DNA of 64,000 bases, taken from assembly GCA_035048495.1 (NCBI GenBank), contig CM068552.1, forward strand, positions 26,724,154-26,788,153. The letters run 5' to 3'. Below are positions 58,265 to 64,000 of this stretch, piece by piece. The notes beneath the pieces are model-generated. The model was not told the DNA's origin. It saw only the letters and a list, made by a program, of their open reading frames with translations, and searched no databases. This DNA comes from Euptelea pleiosperma. Its lineage: Eukaryota > Streptophyta > Magnoliopsida > Ranunculales > Eupteleaceae. The first letter of the stretch is position 1, and the number at the start of each line of letters is the position of its first letter. The position numbers were made by a program, and so were the translations under genes.

Positions 58265-58269
58265 CCTAC

Positions 58270-59257
58270 CCTACCCTAAAGTGCAACCACGACATAAAAC
58301 TATCTCGGATCCTCAAAACTCCTTTCCACTCTTTTCCATAGGAAGATAACACCACAATGCCACCCTTCTCATTCAGCAGCTCTCTGTACTTACCTCCAAC
58401 AACCTTCCACGATAGACTATCTTCTTCCTCCCCAAATCTCCATAACCATTTCCCAAGTAGTGCCACATTTATTTCTCGAAATTGACAAAAACCCTAACCA
58501 CCTTCCGCTTTAGTCTTGCATATGCTAGCCCACTCTCCCAAATGGAAGTTGTGCTCATTGTGCTTCCCTTCCCACAAGAAGTCTATCATCAACTTTTTCA
58601 TGACACGAGCCACACTAGCCGAAATGGAGAATAAAGATAGGAAGTGGATAGGTAGGCTGGAAAGAGTACTCTTGGTAAGGGTTACCTACCACCTTTCAAG
58701 AGATACCTCTTTTTCAATCCCACTAACCTTCTCCTAAACCGTTCCACTACTAATCCCAAATGCATTTTACCTTGTATTTAGCACCCAATGGAAGACCAAG
58801 GTATTTAGTAGGCAAACTGCCCACCTTGCAACCCATGCTTATCGTCAATCCGCTCAAATCTCCCACCCCGAACACCTCACTCTTGTCAAGATTGATTCAT
58901 AACCCCAAATGGACTCAAAACATCTCAGTATACACCAAATATATATACCCCAATTGTCTATGCGAAGCCTGTGAGAAGAAAATCGTCTTACCTGCGAACT
59001 GAAGATGAGATATTAGAGGGTCGCTCTGAAGCCTTCAAAGTAACCTTCTTCAACAGCTTTGTTGGACATCCTCCCCAAAGCCTCAACCACAACTACAAAC
59101 AAAAACAGAAACAGTGGGTCTCCTAATTGTCTCAAGCCCCTCGAGCTTCTAAAGAAACCCAACCCATTCATTAAAATAGAGAATGAAGCCGAGGATATGT
59201 ACACCTAAATCCATTTCCTCCACCTCCTACCATAGCCCATCCAACCTAGCATGTAAA
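58270..59257 (-). pseudogene. Plant LINE (minus strand), 5'-truncated reverse transcriptase part
   Basis: On the minus strand the order is [34 protein letters not shown] (the RT motif before the catalytic box), further decayed RT text with LPTKYLGLPLG-like sequence, and ALLGKWLWRFGEEEDSLSWKVV, the usual region before the zinc-binding domain. It meets the CACTA right-end sequence at about 59,257, so the 5' part, including the endonuclease, is missing. It continues at 54,314 across the solo LTR. Confidence 0.82.
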
Positions 59258-59758
59258 CCTCTATCGGTAAATATTATTTTAATTTTATTTATATACAAAC
59301 ATTTATCGACGGGCATGACCGTCGCTATAAGACACATATAGCGACGAAGTATTGAGTGACCATCGCTATAAAATACTCTTTAGCGATGGTCATAACCGTC
59401 GCTACAACTCATTATGTGTTTTTAGTACCAAACGTTTTACCGATGTTCAGGTGGCCATCACTACAACCGATAAATACCGACGGCCAATATATTGATCGTC
59501 GCTATATATTGTTTATAGCGATGGTCATTTGCCTTGACCGTTGCTATAATGCATATATAGCGATGATCACATGCATTGACCGTCGCTAAATCTAGATACA
59601 ACAACGATGTTTCCTTGCCCATCGCTATGGGTTCCTCATTTTCCCCAAAAAATTTGCCCGCGAATATGGTTTCGAGTTTTAGTGGCGGTCGGGAGTGTGG
59701 CCGTCACTATATATTGCTGTAGCGACGGGTTTCACTATAAATCAAATTTGTTGTAGTG
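59258..59758 (+). mobile_element. CACTA-type transposon right end with subterminal repeats
   Basis: It ends TTTGTTGTAGTG, the inverse of CACTACAACAAA, followed by TTC (59,759-59,761). It is packed with CCGTCGCTA and TAGCGATGG motifs. Its first 365 bp are a direct-orientation copy of 45,283-45,573 plus a 76-bp segment absent from the left copy. The last 130 bp are unique. TTC also precedes the left end at 44,994-44,996, consistent with a 3-bp CACTA target duplication. Confidence 0.75.
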
Positions 59759-59761
59759 TTC

Positions 59762-60304
59762 GACTATCCACATATCTTTTATGACATCATATCTCGGCGT
59801 ATCCGGGGTCCGTACTCGTCTCGGGCTTTATTTGTAATGATTCGTCTGACTTGGATACACTCTGATCTTGGATATTAGCTCTACATGCGTCACTATCTTA
59901 GCCATCCACGTGTCCATGCTGAAAATATGCCTTACAACAACTTACCTGGAAGCCTCCACGAGTGTCGTCATGTAACCACATCTTTGCACGGCTCAAGATC
60001 CTCACATAGTATCTGGTTGGCGGGAAGATATATCAAGAAGCTGGAAGACATACTGGTAAATCACTGTGGTATTTATCAATGCTAACTTGACGGTGGTTTG
60101 AGCAAGTCCTTGGAGGTCTTCATTAATAGCACCTGGGGTGGAGTTTAGAACTTGCAAAAATCAGCTTCAAAGGCTTACATTACAGATCTTATCGATTAAC
60201 GCCTCATCCACATCCACATCATTCAATGATTGATTATCTATCAAAGGTTTTGTGAGCACATGTGCCCAATAAAAGGGGTACTTCATGAAGTTACTGTTCA
60301 AAAA
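59762..60304. other. Non-coding flank, possible continuation of pre-insertion sequence
   Basis: GACTATCCACATATC... and CTCGGCGTATCCGGGG resemble in composition the text before 44,994 and may have been contiguous with it. An open frame at 59,885-60,085 has no recognisable domain. Confidence 0.4.
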
Positions 60305-60575
60305 ATAAATGCCTTGTGACACACTCTTTCGGGTCCATGATTATCTGGTCCACCACATGCACCAAAAATCAGCCTGATTGGTAGTTTTAAGCCTTCTGCA
60401 CCCAAAACAAAAATGCTCGAAACCAGTGACTAAAGATCACCAATCACACCAAATTTTGATGTGTAGGATCCACCAATAAGGGGTCGGCCAAACATCGATA
60501 CGGTCAGTGGGTCCATGGGTCGTGTGGCATTCTGCGAGGGCATCCCACGTGTTAGAGATGAATGTGGTACTAATT
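60305..60575. mobile_element. Diverged hairpin MITE related to the 35,250 family
   Basis: It contains ACCAAAAATCAGCCTGATTGG on the left and the facing CCAATCACACCAAATTTTGA on the right, with GGCCAAACATCGATACGGTCAGTGGG. Termini are blurred and no target duplication was found. Confidence 0.5.
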
Positions 60576-60806
60576 TCTTTACACTAATCTTTTTAATATA
60601 TCCCTTTATATAAAATTATTTCCCCAACTATCTGCAACTTCAAGTGGAAGTATAACCTCCAGCACGCTCGCTGTTACCAGGTTTGGAGAGAATCATTCCC
60701 ATTTACGTTGGAATCATGAAGGAGGTCGCCTGAACTAGAATTTTGCGGTACTTATAAAAAAAAGGGTCACGATGTAACAAGCTGTAGCTCATGCTTTTAG
60801 CACAAT

Positions 60807-61103
60807 TTTTTGTTACCTCACAGCTGCGGTCCGCTGACCGCATGGATATTTAGCCCACCCCTTGGTAGACATTCATACCAAAAATCATCTTGTTTGATGA
60901 TTTTTAGCCGTTGGCTTTAGTAATAAAAAAAAATGGTTTGACTCCAATGGCTACAACCACGCCTTAATAAGTACTAAAATCTAGAGATTACCAATCATGG
61001 TTATTTTTGGTACGTATGTCAATGCACCAAGGGCTGGACTAAATATTCGTGCTATCAGTGGGCCCAAATGGCAGCGGTGAGTAACAAAAAATAGTTACTC
61101 TAG
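60807..61103. mobile_element. Hairpin MITE with ATTTTTTGTTAC termini
   Basis: The left end ATTTTTTGTTACCTCACAGCTGC is inverted as GCAGCGGTGAGTAACAAAAAAT at the right. Inside, CCGCATGGATATTTAGCCCACC faces GGACTAAATATTCGTGCTATCAGTGGG. Similar inner sequences occur at 36,057-36,793. No clear target duplication. Confidence 0.6.
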
Positions 61104-61633
61104 ATATCTATTCTACTGTATTAAGAGAGAAGGCCTTCTTGCCTTAAAAATGGATGAAATCTTAAAATTTGCCTTACTTTGTCCAAAATGCTCTTCTTAT
61201 CTTTCTTTAACATTTTTAAGTATTTTACTTTTTAAGGGTTCTTTAGACTTTATGCACCTTTTTATTCACTTTAGTCTTTATTAGCAGTTGACATCAACAT
61301 ACTCGATTGCAACTAAACCTAATATCGCCACAAATGCCATTATTTTTGCTTCTTTTCTTTTTTTTTCTTCAATTTATTCACTTGGCATAGACTTTCGGTC
61401 TTTTGGTGTTAAAGAACACATCACCCTACAGCTCATTCAATGTTAAAAACAAAAAAATCCTTATTCTTGATATGACCCTCAAGTTCCTTAAATTGACAAA
61501 AATTGTTTCTTTCAATTTTTGAAACTTGTAAAGGTGCTTTGGTCATTCAATACTTTCATATTGCAACTCAACTGTGCAAGCAATTATTGCATCCTGACAT
61601 GACATTTAAACTCTATTCTTCGAAAAAAATTAG
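61104..61633. other. A/T-rich non-coding DNA
   Basis: No gene, RNA gene or defined repeat is visible in this interval. Confidence 0.4.
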
Positions 61634-62985
61634 ATGATGATGTCCATTATCAAAGTTGATGACGGACCCACAATATAAGTGCATATTATTAGAGGCTACT
61701 GACCGTACGAATGTTTGGTCCATCCCTAGATATACATATGTAACAAAAATGAGCCTGATTAGTCATTTCTATCATTTGGATCTTAATACTCGAAATCCAC
61801 GATTAAAAATAAACCAAGAAAAAGGCTCTAATCCAACTAATATAAATTAGGGAATTTTTGACATACCCCCCCATGTTATCTTGAAAATTTGACATACCCC
61901 CACGAAATTTAAATAAGCTAATATACCCCCCTATGACTTGGTCCATAGGGTCAGTTGACTAGTGTTGACCCGAGTTGATAACTATTTTTTTTATTAAAAG
62001 ACAAAACTGCCCTTGTCTTCATCCTCGGAACAAGGGTTTGGGCCAAACCCATACCCCAAATTAAACGGCTATGGTGAACGTACGGTTGGCCAAGCGATTC
62101 CATCATCGGCGATCAACCCATCATAGTTGCATGGCCAGCCACCCACTCCTCTGGGAGAAAGCAACATCATCCATTGGATATCATGGTTCGTTGGTTCAAG
62201 ATCGCCAATTTTCACCTCACTTTTTAACAAACAAGTTATCACAATTCAAGTCCCGATAAAACCCATAAAAAGACTATATTCCAGCGGTTAGATTTTTTAT
62301 TTTCAATAAAAACTGGACTAATATCAATAGAGCCTGAATGATCAAAACCATTTGATATATTATTCATATTGTTCTTGGATCATTCGTTAGATCTTTTTTT
62401 TTTCAAGATATTTAGGAACTGAATGATCAGAACCCCTTGATATCTTCTGGAAGAATTGTGTTATTCAAATCCTTTAAATATCAAAAATCCAAGTGTATAT
62501 AATAGTTATATGTAGTCGAGGATACTAGATCAAAATGCACACCATGTTGAGAATAGTGCTTCTCCATGGGCACTGGTTGTATTGCACTTGCAAACAGCCA
62601 TTGTCCTCCACAACCGTTTGATACGAGGTTAGGGTTTGAAGTTTGGACCCAAACCCACATGTTCTTCTTCCGAGGCTGAAGGGCTATTTGTGTCTTTTTC
62701 AAAAAAAAATTGTTAGTCCAATTTTAGTCAACGTCAATCAACAATGATGGATTGGATCATAAGGGGGTATGTCAGCTTTTTCAAATTGTGGGGGGCATGT
62801 CAAATTTCAGAAATAACATGGGTGAGGGGGTTATGTCAAAAATTCCCTATAAATTACTAATTAGGATAATTTTGATATGTAAGTCCAACTAGAGATGGGC
62901 AAAACATCTATATGGTCAGTGATCTCTAAGAGTGTGCCACGTGGCTCATAATATGGCCCATCATCAATGGTGTCAAAATTCACCC
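61634..62985. mobile_element. Old hairpin MITE of the 35,250 family, split by a younger element
   Basis: The left arm (GACGGACCCACAATATAAGTGC ... CTACTGACCGTACGAATG) is answered on the right by CATCTATATGGTCAGTGATC ... AAGAGTGTGCCACGTGGC ... CCCATCATCAATGG. The element at 61,850-62,847 sits in its middle. Outer limits are approximate. Confidence 0.65.
61850..62847. mobile_element. Mutator-like non-autonomous element, 998 bp, perfect 9-bp TSD
   Basis: Ends GGGAATTTTTGACATACCCC and (inverted) GGGAATTTTTGACATAACCCC continue into inverted repeats of about 50 bp, including CCATGTTAT and AATTTGACAT. Flanks are TATAAATTA (61,841-61,849) and TATAAATTA (62,848-62,856), identical. The interior has no transposase; open frames at 62,071 and 62,481 show no domain. 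It is the youngest-looking DNA element in the window. Confidence 0.88.
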
Positions 62986-63002
62986 TGCAATATAAGTACA
63001 AA

Positions 63003-63053
63003 CAATCAGAGGTTATCGAAGTCTCGAAGAAATGTCAAGATAACCTCTGATTG
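63003..63053. repeat. Perfect 15-bp inverted repeat, 21-bp spacer
   Basis: CAATCAGAGGTTATC (63,003-63,017) and GATAACCTCTGATTG (63,039-63,053) are exact reverse complements. It lies between the end of the hairpin MITE and the LTR fragment. It could be a transposon footprint or a tiny foldback element. Confidence 0.75.
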
Positions 63054-63521
63054 ACCCGAAATTTGATATGCGGGTTCCACACTCAAAATAAATAATTAAA
63101 ATATATTTAAATATTATTTTTAAAATATAAAAATGGTGAAAAAATTTAAAAATGACAAAAATACCATTTTTGTCAAAATCTCCCTCTAGGGTTTTTATGT
63201 CTCAAGAAAGCTTCCGAATTTCTTGGGTAAGCTGGTAAGGATAGTTTAGGAATATTTTTGGTGTCCCAGGCTTACAAAATAATTTTTTTTTAAAGTTTAG
63301 GAATGTTTGCTTAGGCAAGGAAAAGTCTCATGCAACATCTGGGTCTCTCGAAAAATTAGGAGTTCCACAAAATTATGGATTTTTCAAAGCTGTCAAAATG
63401 TAAGCAAATTAAACATGCATACTCAGACATGATATTTGACTATAAAAATAATAACAGAAGTTTAAAAAATGTTCAGGTAAAATTACCATAATACCCTTAA
63501 CCAAAAGTTCAGAGTATTACA
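63054..63521. mobile_element. 3' fragment of an LTR related to 1,178-5,006
   Basis: It aligns with 4,494-5,006: ATTAAATATTATTTTTGAAAA-like text, CATTTTTGTCAAAATCTCCC, GGGTTTTTATGTCT, AGGAATATTTTTGG, ATACTCA-ACATGATATT and the end TTCAGAGTATTACA. The left 3.3 kb of the LTR are missing. No primer-binding site follows. Confidence 0.75.
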
Positions 63522-64000
63522 TGTAAAGTGTTACCGCGTGTAAGGTGTATATGAGTCGCACCTGGTGGCCCCTAGTATAAGGAATATTTTTATATTTAAT
63601 TTGGCAAAAATTTCGGTTGACATAAAAACATTCTTGTAACCGTTCCTACGAGCACTAGTGTAGTGTGAAGATGTCGTGGTACGTATACTTCGCTAACTAC
63701 GTGAACACTGAAAGACAAAGACAGCAAGAATTAGACCGTTGACGACAGGAGTCATCTGAGTAACTACCGACTTATCAGTTAAAGATCGTGTACGCTCGAT
63801 TAGGAAGGTGACTTAGTAGCCATAGGAGTTGATTAAAATGAAGAAAATATAATGGTCAAACTTAGTCATTGGACAGACCGGAGTCTAAGTCAATTATATT
63901 AACTAATGGGATAGTCCAATCGATTGGACATGTATTCCCAATCGATTGGAGACACTATGTAATCGATTGGAAACTACGAGGCAGAAACTTATTTAAGCAC
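63522..64000. other. Non-coding end of window
   Basis: No primer site, gag or other gene is visible after the LTR fragment. It contains a short palindrome array at 63,916-63,970, listed separately. Confidence 0.4.
63916..63970. repeat. Three AATCGATTGG palindromes at 22-23-bp spacing
   Basis: CCAATCGATTGG occurs at 63,916-63,927 and 63,938-63,949, and AATCGATTGG at 63,961-63,970. The first two are perfect 12-bp palindromes. The regular spacing of about two helical turns suggests a short tandem repeat or a set of protein-binding sites. Confidence 0.7.

Overview
The window is nuclear DNA of a flowering plant, almost certainly a gene-poor, repeat-rich region. The evidence is nested LTR retrotransposons, plant L1-type LINEs, Mutator-, PIF- and CACTA-like DNA elements, a plant pararetrovirus cluster with an initiator-Met tRNA primer site, and one ordinary plant gene (a calmodulin-like protein). 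No organelle or bacterial features were seen. The species cannot be named from the sequence.

Layout. (1) 1-16,699: an Athila/Tat-type Ty3-gypsy complex. A decayed pol (6-6,497) is split by a 3.83-kb solo LTR (1,178-5,006). It is followed by a 3' noncoding block, a 5'-truncated LTR ending at 9,723, a second internal region with a 107-bp minisatellite and broken ORFs but no pol, a polypurine tract, and a 3' LTR (15,237-16,699). (2) 16,700-34,090: a 17-kb rearranged cluster of an endogenous Caulimoviridae-like pararetrovirus (Petuvirus/Florendovirus-like gene order). It has at least eight segments in both orientations, a 1.8-kb inverted duplication, a solo LTR, and a tandem array of about 844-bp leader units whose junction falls at the predicted 5' end of the viral RNA. 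(3) 34,091-44,996: small DNA transposons around a single-exon three-EF-hand calmodulin-like gene (38,576-39,040), plus a LINE 3' end. (4) 44,997-59,758: CACTA-type termini with matching TTC flanks enclosing two LINEs arranged tail to tail, each split by its own solo LTR (2.56 and 3.95 kb). (5) 59,762-64,000: more hairpin elements, a perfect 9-bp-TSD Mutator-like element nested in an older one, an LTR 3' fragment, and a short array of CCAATCGATTGG palindromes.

Four LTR insertions can be placed to the base by target-site duplications: GAAAT/GAAAC, ACATC/ACATT, ATCTT/ATCTT and CCTAC/CCTAC. The mobile genes are all broken by stops, frameshifts or insertions. The CML gene is the only intact, plausible cellular gene. 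The most unusual structure is the pararetroviral leader array, which looks like repeated strand transfer from the RNA 5' end rather than ordinary tandem duplication.
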